This document shows positions 45,916-56,263 of a stretch of DNA of 64,000 nucleotides, piece by piece. Under the pieces are notes generated by a model. It ran no database searches. It had not been told where the DNA came from and was given only the letters and a program-made list of their open reading frames with translations. The DNA is from Scilla litardierei (lineage: Eukaryota; Streptophyta; Magnoliopsida; Asparagales; Asparagaceae): positions 135,172,448 to 135,236,447 of the forward strand of contig CM061136.1 in NCBI GenBank assembly GCA_030789695.1, in the 5' to 3' direction. Position numbers and translations under genes: made by a program. Within the stretch, counting starts at the first letter, position 1, and every line of letters begins with the position of its first letter.

Positions 45916-48900
45916 TGTCACGCCCCGCTTCCCATTGTACTTGGGAGCGAGGACGCGAGCGGGCCCGCTTGGGCTGGAGCGGTGAAGCCCCAACCCAATA
46001 AGCGTCTGTGTATGACTACTTGCCAGATTCTTGCTTGCGAACAATCGGAACAACAAATAATGCCATCATTATACTCAACATCCAGATAACATGTACACAA
46101 AGAATTAAGGCCTAGCATGGCCATTACAACAGTTACATGGAATTTTAAATACAACTGAACGATATACAACAAGTATTAAATTTAAGCAAAGCTGCGATGA
46201 GTATGCAGTCTTCCGCAGTGGGTCTTGTGCTCCTGGTATTCATGGTCACCCTCTTCAGTCTCCAAGTGAACTCCTCTGTGAACTCTGCTCAAAACCTAAC
46301 GTATATTTCACAGACAAGGAAATATACGTCAGCGAGGGTCGCTCGGCAAGATTTAAAACGTTAGTAATAAAATGACCCTCGGCAAGATAATAATATGGTT
46401 TATAAAAATATGATTCCAACAAGATGTTATATAGCAGCATAAGGAAGCATGTGAGCATAATGACGTGTAGTGTGCAAAGTAGTGAACATGAGTAGTGTAG
46501 TGTGCAAAGTAGCAGACATGATTGGGTGTAGTGTGTACAACAATGAGTATCACAAGTGTAGTGCGTACAACAATGAGTATAGTAAGTGTAGTGCATAAAG
46601 TAACAAGTGGCAACCATGGCTTTTGTAATGCACGAGGTAAAGGCACGGCATTTGCAATGTACAAAGTAAAACATGATATGAACTTAGTTAACAGTTTATA
46701 CATTCACGATAGTAGTAGAAGTAAACAATAGTGCCAACATGTACTTAATCTAGTGATAAGCCCAGTGTCTGAGGGGGAGGTGACTAGCATTACACCCAAG
46801 TCAACGGGAGCTACCCGTGACTCTCTACTCACCGACCCGGCCAGGTGTCGGTCAAGTTCACCAATAGAGTGTAATCCAGCTTTCCAGCCTCTACTACACT
46901 AGACTACCCCACCCAAAGTGTCCATAAGCCAATCCGTAGTTCAATGTTTACCGTATGACAAACATTCTGTAAATGCCCCACGGGCCCAATATCCGTAATT
47001 GCCCGAAGGCCCAATAATCTGTAATTTTCGGAAGGCCCAATGGTCCGTAATTGCCCGAAGGCCCAATAATCCGTAATTGCCCGAAGGCACAATAGTCCGT
47101 ATTTGCCCAAAGGCACAATGTTCCGTAATTGCCCGAAGGCCCAATATCACAATTCAATAGGGGTGAACGATCCACAATTTAAAGGCACAATAAGCAATGA
47201 GAGGGTTACATGTATGTTATTTCGATAGCACTAACATTTGAGAGCAAAACAACCAAACATGTCACTGAGTCCATTCAGCTTAAGCAGCATACTTACGAGT
47301 TGTTATTAGCAATATTTAGTCGTCCCAGCCACAAAATCTGAGCAATATAGTTAAAAACCTGTGGGTGAAAAATACTTGCCTGAATGGAATGTTTCTGGGT
47401 GACCAGGTGTTAGCAATGGGAGGCGTGTCGTATCTGCAAGATTGGATTTAACATCATGCCCAAATAGTTACTTGGCAACCCTAACATGTGTATACTAACT
47501 TATCCATGCATGTACTAATAATATATAACTATACGTAGCACCTACATGTTAATCATCCATATTAATAAGCCAAATTACGTATATACCTATATAACAGTAA
47601 CTTTGTAAATATGATGTAACCACATATATAATAATAATAATTCATAGTGACACAGTGTAAGTTACTATTCATAGGCACCTATATAACATACTGCAACTAC
47701 CCCGTTGCATGGAAGCAAAGTTCAACGAGGGCGACGTCGGATGGAAGAGAGAAGGCCGGCGTCGTCGGGACGTTGGTGTGCGCTCGCTGGCCGGAGCGGG
47801 AGGCGCTGCGAAAGGGTTGAAGGGAGAGGCCGTCGGAGTGAGGGTCGGAAGTCGAAGCGGCGGTGAGTGAGGGTGTTGTGCGGAAAGGCTTTGAGCGGCC
47901 TCGACGGTGGGGTGCTCGAGGGGCAGATGAGGGCTCGGGCGGGTTCAGGCTAGGACGCGGCTGTCGAAGGTGAACGAAGGGGAGCAGGTCGGAGGGCACG
48001 TTTGCAGGTGAGGTGGACGACGAGCTGAACGGAGGGGGTCGAGGTCGAACAGGGGAGGGGAGGCAGGGGAAGCTATCGGGAGGTCGAGAGGCCGGGGGAG
48101 CTGGGCTTGGGCGAATGGATGGTTGGCTTTGGCTGAGAGGAGGAGACGGTTGTCGGGGAGTCGATGTCGAAAGGGTGGTCGGACAAGGACGTCAGAGCGG
48201 AGGAAGAAGAGGAGGCCGCCGGCTGTTCTTGGCGGCGATCTACGCGTGGACTGGGCGAGCTGCGCGGAAGGCGGGAGGTGGTGGACGGGCGTACAGGGAG
48301 AGCGAGGGCCTGCCGGCGGTTTGGCGATGAGGGCGACGCCGGCGTTGCTTGGAGCTGAGGGTGGTGCTCTCGGTGCTTGGTGGCGGAAGGGAGAAGGCCA
48401 GCGGGTGGAGGTGAGGTGACGGGCGACGGAGAGGGCTTGGGTGTTGATGCGAAGAAGAAGAATAGGGGGCCGTGAGCTGCTCTTGTTGTAGGGTGTAGGG
48501 TTAGAAACAAAGGAACTAGGGTTATTATAATAAGAATAGGGTGAGGGGAGTTTGAAGAGGGGGAAAGCCCATGCAGGTTTCTTTGAGAATTGGGTGGCTG
48601 AGTACACGTAGCTTAGGGTTGTAGGGAAGTAAAAAGAGTGACCTAGGTATATTTTATAAAGGAGAAGTAGGTTTCTAGGAGCATGTGAGATACTGGGGTT
48701 TAGGGGTTTTAAAGTTTTCCTTTTGAGTTAACTAGTGTGCGTGAGTGTCATGTGCTGGGTGCGGCTTACGGTTACAAAAGTGGCTAGGGTTCAAAATTAG
48801 GAAAGGATTTGAAATATTATTAATAGGATTAAAAAGGGGAAATTAGAGCTAATTAAGTATTAGTTTAAATGGGTTGTAATAGGAAAGCTTTGAAAGGAAA

Positions 48901-49434
48901 ATAATAGGTTTAATTGGGAGAATAAAAATTAGTCAATAGGTTTTAATATGAACTAAATAGGAAAGTTATTCAAATGTTTAAAAACAAAACTTAAATTCGA
49001 ATTTGAATTTGAAATGAAAATTAAATCAGATTTTAAGAAGAGTCCCTTAAAAATAACAATGGGTTAGCTAAAATAGGAAATGATTTGAAATCCTCTTAAT
49101 AGAATTTGATTTTAATAGGTTTAATGAAGGGAAATTAATAGGTTTAATTAGGATTTAATTTTGGTAAGTAATTCAAAATAGTTTGCATTTAAAATGGTTT
49201 TAAATTTTGAAATTCAAATTCGAAAATAAAATTTAAACAAAGTATAAAAGATATTTTCAGAATAGTTATATGAAGGTTTTATTTCAGTAGTTTAAAACAA
49301 TGATAATAATAGCTAACATACAAAAGTTAGAAGTGGATACGATACGAGGACAGATACGTCTAACTACGGATACGAGAGAAAAAAATACACGAGAGAAATA
49401 TAGATAAAAGTAACGATAAAAACCGGTAGTTACA
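45916..49434 (-). repeat. Element E 3' LTR
   Basis: A 3519-bp LTR. On the plus strand it starts TGTCACGCCCCGC and ends GGTAGTTACA. It contains a 26-bp tandem array (46992-47147), an AT-rich spacer, a purine-rich GC block (47700-48560) and a long AT-rich end. The ORFs in the GC block on both strands have no recognisable domain and look compositional. Confidence 0.88.
46992..47147. repeat. 26-bp tandem array in the E LTR
   Basis: Six copies of TCCGTAATTGCCCGAAGGCC plus six bases, starting at 46992, 47018, 47044, 47070, 47096 and 47122. The period is exactly 26 bp. Confidence 0.93.
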
Positions 49435-49450
49435 TCCTACCCGCCTTATA
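49435..49450 (-). other. Element E polypurine tract
   Basis: On the minus strand ATAAGGCGGGTAGGA lies directly before the LTR start TGTAACTACCGG. It is preceded by GAGGACGAGATTT, the usual end of Tekay/Del coding sequence. Confidence 0.8.
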
Positions 49451-49522
49451 AAAATCTCGTCCTCGGAATTTCCTAAGTTAGGTAAGATCAAGTGAAGGCC
49501 TAGAAGACGAAGGGTCAGTGTA

Positions 49523-49675
49523 TCAATGAAGGAAGAGACATACCTGACGTTCCTGCTGGACCAGATGGTGCTGAACCTCCAGCATCTCTCTCATGACTCC
49601 AAGCATCTGGCGGATGTCGTCTTCTCCGCCTCCAGCAGCTCCGGATCCCTGTCGAGTGTTACGTCTTCCTGCCAT
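49523..49675 (-). pseudogene. gag: Element E gag N-terminal fragment
   Basis: Fifty residues starting MAGRRNTRQGSGAAGG and including 'MLGVMREMLEVQHHLVQQE', the typical start of a Tekay/Del gag with its N-terminal coiled coil. It then runs into a stop, and the sequence passes straight to the 3' end of the element. The rest of gag and all of pol are absent. The primer site between it and the LTR (minus strand TGGTTTTAGTGGTGG) is a poor match to the initiator Met site. Confidence 0.75.
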
Positions 49676-49799
49676 GTTGCAAACAAACAAAATAAACATT
49701 TGCGTACAAGGTTTATCTAGACAGTCGAGTTAATAATGACATATATATTGTTCCGAGTATTTCGCAGAAGCAAGACCTGCATGGGCCACCACTAAAACC

Positions 49800-50451
49800 A
49801 GTCACGCCCCGCTTCCCATTGTACTTGGGAGCGAGGATGCGAGCGGGCCCGCTTGGGCTAGAGCGGTGAAGCCCCAACCCAATAAGCGTCTGTGTATGAC
49901 TACTTGCCAGGTTCTTGCTTGCGAATAATCAGAACAACAAATAATGCCATCATTATACTCAACATCCAGATAACATGTACACAAAGAATTAAGGCCTAGC
50001 ATGGCCATTACAACAGTTACATGGAATTTTAAATACACCTGAACGATATACAACAAGTATTAAATTTAAGCAAAGCTGTGATGAGTATGCAGTCTTCCGC
50101 AGTGGGTCTTGTGCTCCTGGTATTCATGGTCACCCTCTTCAGTCTCCAAGTGAACTCCTCTGTGAACTCTGCGCAAAACCTAACGTATATTTCACAGACA
50201 AGGAAATATACGTCAGCGAGGGTCGCTCGACAAGATTTAAAACATTAGTAATAAAATGACCCTCGGCAAGATAATAAAATGGTTTATAAAAATATGATTC
50301 CAACAAGATGTTACATAGCAGCATAAGGAAGCATGTGAGCATAATGACGTGTAGTGTGCAAAGTAGTGAACATGAGTAGTGTAGTGTGCAAAGTAGCAGA
50401 CATGATAGGGTGTAGTGTGTACAACAATGAGTATAACAAAGTAGTGCGTAC
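49800..50451 (-). repeat. Element E 5' LTR, interrupted
   Basis: Matches 45916-46567 closely. The expected remaining ~2.9 kb should lie past the right edge of the window, beyond elements G and F. Confidence 0.88.
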
Positions 50452-52137
50452 TGTTGGATCCTGTGGATGGCAAAGAACACTAAAAGGGGGGGTTGAATAG
50501 TGTTGTGCAAATAGTATACTTTTTTGCTCGTTGATGTTAGCACAAATAAAATCCTTCTAATGTTGCCTAAGAAGCCAAGTAGAGTGATTTACGCTTGGTT
50601 CTTAATCAACAAGTTAATCTTATAGAAATCTAAAAGATAAACAATTATGATTACAATCAGATAAGAGATCTTTACACACAGATAGATCTTTACACAGCGG
50701 AATTAAATGTATGATCTTTGTAATATGCAAATGAACAAAGAATTACAAAGATATAATAATAAGAATTGCTTGCAAAGATAAATAATCAAACACAGAGAGA
50801 ATCAAACGCAAACACAAGGATTTTTATCCTGGTTCCCTACAACCCTGGGTACGTCCAGTCCCCGACCAATCCGGTACGAGATTTTCACTATTGCCTTAGC
50901 AATACAAATACCTAACTTCACTCGTTAGGATTTCCAACCACCTAGAACTGTCTAGGATTTACCCTTGCCTCACAACCCGAGGACTTTATGACTGGCAACA
51001 CCTAGACTTGTCTAGTGTTCCAACAATCAACACAATGAGATATTTATCCAATACACCACAATAAATGATGGAGATTCGTTTTTACACCCGATTCTATTGC
51101 CAATCAAAGATAGACAAATTTGTGTAGTGGCTTGATAGAATAAGAGTCTAGATCACATAAAGATACGAGAGAAATTCTTTGTGATCTAGATCTATTGCTT
51201 TTCAAAAATCCTTTAAACAAGATAAAGAGAATAGTAATAAGGATTTTGAAAACGTTTTAGCCAATAAAAAATAAGAGTATGATCTTAAAAGAATTGATAA
51301 GAGAATATTGCAAGATCACAAATAAAATCAAATTGGCTAGAAAGAAATGAGAGCTTTGAATTCAAGAGCGTTTTCACAAGAGATTTTTGATTTTCAATAG
51401 TTGTGTTTTCACAAAAGGATTTAGCTCTTATTTATAGGGAAAAACTGAGATTTGAAATTTGAATTTTCGTTGACTTTTGTCCCAAAAATTACGGAGTAAA
51501 TTGCTCAACGAATTTCAAAATTCAAATTCAAAAACGTCAGAATTTTACAGCTGGTAGTCGACTCCCTCATCTAGGTAGTCGACTCCCAGAGAGTTCCAAG
51601 AATTCTTGACCTGTGTCTGGTAGTCGACTCCCTACTTTTGGTAGTCGACTCCTAGAGGAGTTTTTCCTGCAACTTATCTAGTCAGACAAGTAGTTAACTC
51701 CAGGGTGCGTGGAGTTTCACTACGAAAGTTATAGAGTGACTAGAGAAAGCTCTCTTAAATTATTTTGAAGATAATTTAAAAGTATTTTCGAAATTGTTTG
51801 TGTGTGTGTGTTGTCTATATGATATGGCTTTAACAAATACCCTAAAGAGACACGACACACTCACTATAGACTCAGAACATGTCTTCGGAAGTTTGTTCAA
51901 TTTGGTGAAGCAAAAGCGAGCTTCTCTTTGTGCTTCTTGTTCTTGTTTGAGCTTGAGCTTCATCACTTAAGTTTAGTCATGTTCGTCTTTGTCTTTGAGC
52001 ATTGAAGTGTGCTTCTTTGAGTATGAGTAGAGCTTCACAAATTCTGCACACTTGAGTGTAGTGTAGTTAGTACACTAAGCTTTCATTTGGTGTGCTTATC
52101 ATCAAAATCACTTAGGGGTGGAATTCAATTTCCATCA
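50452..52137 (-). repeat. Element G 3' LTR
   Basis: A 1686-bp LTR. On the minus strand it starts TGATGGAAATTG and ends CAGGATCCAACA. Its right-hand twin shares the terminal ~107 bp. A minus-strand TATAAATA lies at 51429-51436. Confidence 0.9.
51429..51680 (-). promoter_or_regulatory. U3 dyad cluster and TATA box of element G
   Basis: Four copies of GGTAGTCGACTCC(C) at about 51552-51655, in two closely spaced pairs, each centred on GTCGAC. On the minus strand they lie about 115 bp upstream of TATAAATA (51429-51436). A related TAGTTAACTCC is at 51691. Confidence 0.6.
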
Positions 52138-52151
52138 CTCTCCCCCTTTTT
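52138..52151 (-). other. Element G polypurine tract
   Basis: On the minus strand CAAAAAGGGGGAGAG ends at the LTR start. The adjacent CATCATC is shared with element C and is typical of SIRE elements. The stretch 52152-52556 is 3' untranslated. Confidence 0.88.
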
Positions 52152-52556
52152 GATGATGACACCCAAATGAAAAAATGAAGTAAGTTAAAAATGAAAATAC
52201 ATTTAAGTATACTTACTCCCCCTGCTTTGATGCGGTTCTCCCCCTGCATCGAAGCAATACACAAAACAGTATACATATAATGAATTTTTTGTATCTCATG
52301 TCTCATGAATTTTCTCCCCCTTGTCATCAACAAAAAACAAACAAATAATTTAATGACAACACGAATGTGTTTAGGAGGGAAATTCAATTTCTTGTGCCTG
52401 CAAGAGATGTATTAGTTTATACTAGCAGTTGATATATAGCACAGAGATATTGTAGCAAAACACCACATAGAGAGTTATTACAGACCATAGTCTCAAATGA
52501 AATAGTTTTAAGAACCATTGTTTTAAAGAGAACCATTGTTTTAGAGAAGGAAAGAG

Positions 52557-53717
52557 CTAAGAGTGACCGCCATCTTTCTTTAGTTCCTTGATCTCATCAA
52601 GGATCATGGCAAGTGTGTCTTCAGTTATCTTGCTGCTCTTCACAACAAACTCTTTCAGATCGTCCACTTTACGATTGATGTCTTCAAATCCTTGCTTTTG
52701 TGTGATCTTCAACCTTCCAATCTTCTTCAGGAGCATTTCCTGAAGTTCAAGAATGTATGCCGGAACTTCTTCTTCTTCTTCTTCTCCGCTTCCGCTTTCT
52801 TCTTCTCCTTCTTCTTCTGAATCTGAAATAACAACTTTCTTACCTCTCCTTGAGGATGATGATCCTCCTTCGGCAGCAATTTGTTCTTCAGGGACATTTT
52901 CATCAAGGTCATGGTGGAGATTCATTCTCCCAAGTGCATGCACATCAAAAATACGAGCAGGTTCTAGAATAGATGTTTCATGATCCAGTGGCACATTGAA
53001 GCTAATGAATAGCATAGTAAGATAGTGCCCATGAGAAAGAGTGGAGGAGGGTCTATCAGAAGAAGCTGAGGCTAGGATAGAATCCATAATCACTTTGGCC
53101 CAATTAATGCGAATGTTACCTAGGATGGCATAGATACACTTAGCTTGTTTCTCAGATAGGATTGCATGGCTCCCAGACTTTTGAGTTATGTTATAAGACA
53201 ACATATTAGCTAAGATCCTCGCCGGATAGCGAAGATTGCTACATGGAAGTTTGGTTTGAAAGTGTCTACCGGGCAAATACATTCTTTCTAGAATGTTCAC
53301 ATCAGTCATTTCGATTTTGTCAAGAAGCATGCCAGAGTATGGGATTCCTAGGGCTTCTCCTAGGGATTTGACAGTAATAGCAAGTTTGGTGTCAAGGACT
53401 TTTGTTATGAAACGACTTTTAACAAGATCATAGTCCATGTTTGCATAGAATAGATGAACAAGCCTAGGATAGCAGAGGTACACATTTTCAGAAGAAAACA
53501 AGTTTGCTAAGTTTTGAAAATCTAACAGACTGTCAATGCCATAATTGATAACATCATTAAGTTTGACAAATCGTTCATGCAAGATAGGTTTCTTTGAGAT
53601 CTTAACAAATTGCTCATTGGTAGTAGTTTTGAAAAGATAGGGTAAGATAGTCTCTTTTTCAGAATCAATTTCTGTAGTAGTTTTCCTTTTCTTGGAGAAA
53701 ATCCCCTTGATAGGCAT
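52557..53717 (-). CDS. Third ORF of element G, plant transposon protein-like
   Basis: An intact 386-residue ORF starting MPIKGIFSKKRKTTTE. Residues about 40-265 form an ordered domain ('ERFVKLNDVINYGIDSLLDF', 'LCYPRLVHLFYANM', 'SLGEALGIPYSG') that resembles the putative plant transposon protein family, found in the envelope position of SIRE and Athila elements. An acidic serine/glutamate tract (about 297-322) and a C-terminal coiled coil (about 325-386) follow. I see no signal peptide or membrane segment, so an envelope role is not supported. Its survival in an element without pol suggests it is, or recently was, under selection or very young. Confidence 0.8.
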   Translation of the reverse strand: MPIKGIFSKKRKTTTEIDSEKETILPYLFKTTTNEQFVKISKKPILHERFVKLNDVINYGIDSLLDFQNLANLFSSENVYLCYPRLVHLFYANMDYDLVKSRFITKVLDTKLAITVKSLGEALGIPYSGMLLDKIEMTDVNILERMYLPGRHFQTKLPCSNLRYPARILANMLSYNITQKSGSHAILSEKQAKCIYAILGNIRINWAKVIMDSILASASSDRPSSTLSHGHYLTMLFISFNVPLDHETSILEPARIFDVHALGRMNLHHDLDENVPEEQIAAEGGSSSSRRGKKVVISDSEEEGEEESGSGEEEEEEVPAYILELQEMLLKKIGRLKITQKQGFEDINRKVDDLKEFVVKSSKITEDTLAMILDEIKELKKDGGHS

Positions 53718-53813
53718 CTAGATAGAGTATAAGAAAAAAAACAGCATTTTTACACTACTAGATAACCAAGAGAGAAGAAATAATAAAGATCATGAAGTAA
53801 GAAAAAAATTTAC
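53718..53813 (-). other. Possible 96-nt leader intron before the third ORF
   Basis: On the minus strand ACTCAAG/GTAAAT (donor at 53813) is followed by a T-rich stretch ending TATCTAG at 53718, directly before the ATG at 53717. The splice is inferred from the sites alone. Confidence 0.45.
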
Positions 53814-53903
53814 CTTGAGTAACTTGGGAGAAAGATGAGAAAATAGCTCCAAATGACCAAGCACCAAGGTGAAAAATCAAGAGAGGAGGAGGAAGAAGAG
53901 GGG

Positions 53904-54157
53904 TAGTCGGCTACCCTTAGGGTTTCTCTTGGGGTTTTGATGTTTGGATGAAGAGATGGGGAGAAAAGAGGGCCTTTAGATCAAGTTTTGGATGGCTAGG
54001 ATGAGTTTTAGGCTTATTGGATAAGTTGCCTTAGTGGATCTGAACCCATCCACTCAATAGAACCCAATAGGAGTTAGTCAAAAAACAAGACAAGCCCAGA
54101 AATTTACGCACGGGTAGTCGACTCCCTCCTGTAGGTAGTCGACTCCCTGCTGGGTTG
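53904..54157 (-). promoter_or_regulatory. Internal dyad cluster of element G
   Basis: Two copies of GGTAGTCGACTCCCT (54115-54129 and 54137-54151) repeat the U3 motif of this element. A relative, GGGTAGTCGGCTACCC, lies at about 53904-53920. They stand upstream of the pyrimidine-rich leader of the third ORF on the minus strand. No clear TATA box is seen here. Confidence 0.5.
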
Positions 54158-54267
54158 AGTCGTTTTCTCATCCCGGGGAGTTTTTGATCCAGGTTGATTG
54201 TGCTTTCTGAACAAGAAATGTTTTAGGAATAAAACACAATCATATACACATATTACAACACATTTAA

Positions 54268-54270
<3 letters not shown>

Positions 54271-54299
<29 letters not shown>
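54271..54299. repeat. (TG)n microsatellite
   Basis: About fourteen TG repeats in the spacer between gag and the third ORF of element G. Confidence 0.95.
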
Positions 54300-54305
<6 letters not shown>

Positions 54306-54380
54306 ATAATTTAGTTAAAAAAACTTTTGTTCTGATTCAGCCGTTTGACTTCTTGATTTCTCCTCTTTGTTTTTCCTCTT

Positions 54381-56114
54381 TTAGAGTACCTGAAAAAATA
54401 AGCGTTTTATGGTACTCTTTGGTTTTGAGTCCGAGGAGTTAGTCTTTAGGAAGCCAAACCCAATACGGTTTAGTTCCTTCATGAACAACATATTTATAAT
54501 TTTTGTTAAAATGAATTTTTTGAAAACAAAGTCAGTAGCGTACCTTTTTCTTCGCTGATCAGATAATTTCTTTGGTATCCAGATGCTCAAGACATTATCG
54601 TTAGAATGATGCATCCTAGTATGCTTAACTCGTTTCTTGATATGATGTGAATCATAGCCGAGTCCGGTTTTGCTAGATGAAGCTTTTTGATTATCTATTA
54701 TACTATCTAGCTTCCCTTTTCCTTTGTTGAAATTCTCAATAATTTTCATCGTAGCGTCGTATTTATCTTTGACATATACGAGAAGATTATTTAGATTTTC
54801 AACTTTTTCATTTACTAGTGAAATATCTTTTTGCAGAAGATCATTCTTTTCTTTAAGAAGACTATTTTCTTTAATGACTTCTTCTTTTTCTTTAGTATCT
54901 CTTTTAATATTTCTAAGTGTTTTTCTATGTTCTTTAATGAGCTTTTCATGCATTTTGCATAGCTCCTTATATGCTCCCATATAATCCAAGTCTTCATCAT
55001 CGCTTGACGATGACTCATTGTCGCTAGATGAATCATGATGCGAGCTTACCTTGGAGGATGTAGATGCCATGAAGCACATGTGTGCCGTCTCTCTTCTTTC
55101 ATCATTATCTTCTTCTGAGGATTCATCGGATGAAGATTCGTCGCTTTGGTCGAAGGCTGCATAAGCTTCTTTCGTTGGTCATCGGAACTTGTTTCTTACA
55201 TTGTTTCGCCTCTCATTATTGTCTTTGTTCTTCTCACGATCTCTGGAATCACGGTTGTTTCTCTCCAATGGACAGTCTCTCTTGACATGCCCTAGTTTAT
55301 TGCAACCAAAACAAATAATACCGTTAGTGGGTCTAAAAGATCGTTTTCCATACTTACTAGTGATGAACTCTTTAAAGTTCTTTGAGATGAATGCGATATG
55401 GTCTTCTTTGTCCGTGTAGTCGGAATCTTCCTCTTGTGCTTTGAACGCAAGATTCTTCTTCTTTGGATTTTCTTCGATTTTCTTGTCTTCTTCAAGCTCA
55501 ATCTCATATGCCATGAGATTTCCCATTAGTTCTTCGATGGTGAGGTCCTTTACGTTATGGGCTTCTCGAATGGCCGTAGTCTTTCCCTTCCACTCGGGTC
55601 GGAGGGATCTTAGTATCTTCATTACCTGTTCATACTCGGAAAGTTTCTTTCCTAGTCCTGCAAGCTCATTTGTAATATTAGTAAAACGAGTATTCACATC
55701 GGTGATACTCTCTCCTTCTTCCATTTTAAAAGATTCGAACTTTGAATGTAAAACGTTTATGCGAGATTCTTTTACCTTTTCAGTTCCTTTGTCACTTACC
55801 TGAAGAGTATGCCATATTTGATGTGCTGTCTCACATTGGGAGACTCGATTGAACTCATTTCCTGTAACAGCGCAAAACAGAGCATTCATTGCTTTTGCAT
55901 TGAGATTAGCTCTCTTCTTGTCGTCGACAGACCATTTCCCAAACTCAACGTCGGTGGGTGCGATGTACGGGACTTTGGTAATAGTCCAAACTTCAATGTC
56001 TAATGACTCTAGGTGAGTCTTCATTCGGATCTTCCAGCTAGCGTAGTTGGTTCCGTTGAATAGAGGTGGTCGCATGGTATTCAGTCCTTCAGAGTGAAAA
56101 GATGTTGACGCCAT
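54381..56114 (-). pseudogene. gag: Element G gag, one in-frame stop
   Basis: A long SIRE-type capsid polyprotein starting 'MASTSFHSEGLNTMRPP'. It has the gag (UBN2) core at about 25-210 ('YASWKIRMKTHL', 'AHQIWHTLQVS'), a zinc knuckle CFGCNKLGHVKRDC at about 268-281, an acidic serine-rich stretch and a coiled-coil tail with 'KEKEEVIKENSLLKEKND'. One TGA at 55179-55181 divides two open parts that share a frame. Otherwise the 577-codon frame is uninterrupted. The start follows the primer site by 15 bases, so the leader is very short. Confidence 0.9.
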
Positions 56115-56129
56115 CACTTTTGTAGCCTC

Positions 56130-56141
56130 GCTCTGATACCA
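56130..56141 (-). other. Element G primer-binding site
   Basis: On the minus strand TGGTATCAGAGC, two bases from the 5' LTR, complementary to initiator tRNA-Met. Confidence 0.92.
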
Positions 56142-56143
56142 AG

Positions 56144-56263
56144 TGTTGGATCCTGTGAATGGCAAACAACACTAGAAGGGGGGTTGAATAGTGTTGTGCA
56201 AATAGTATACTTTTTTTGCTCGTTGATGTTAGCACAAATAAAATCCTTCTGTAATGACCCTAC
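56144..56263 (-). repeat. Element G 5' LTR stub
   Basis: About 107 bp nearly identical to the left end of the 3' LTR, up to CCTTCT at 56250. The next 13 bases before element F can only loosely be aligned to the LTR. The rest should follow element F beyond the window. Confidence 0.85.

Larger units (their letters stand above)
45916..50451 (-). mobile_element. Element E: Tekay/Del-type deletion derivative
   Basis: A minus-oriented chromovirus-type element with a complete 3.5-kb 3' LTR (45916-49434), only 365 bp of internal sequence (49435-49799), and the first 652 bp of the matching LTR at the right (49800-50451) before element G interrupts it. The internal part joins a gag start directly to the sequence before the polypurine tract, so nearly all of gag-pol is deleted. 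The two copies of the shared LTR end differ at few positions, so the deletion derivative moved, or the deletion arose, fairly recently. Confidence 0.88.
50452..56250 (-). mobile_element. Element G: SIRE-like element with gag and third ORF, no pol
   Basis: A minus-oriented element. The 3' LTR is complete (50452-52137) and the 5' LTR is cut after 107 bp (56144-56250) by element F. The primer site is TGGTATCAGAGC and the polypurine tract is AAAAAGGGGGAGAG. Between them are a long gag and an intact 386-residue ORF. There is no protease, integrase, reverse transcriptase or RNase H. It inserted into the E LTR after CGTAC. It is non-autonomous and must have used a SIRE relative's enzymes. Confidence 0.9.

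Noticed and set aside
47697..48607. Long ORFs on both strands (up to 220 codons)
   Set aside because: They lie wholly inside the LTR of element E, are compositionally biased, and overlap in opposite directions. No domain is recognisable.
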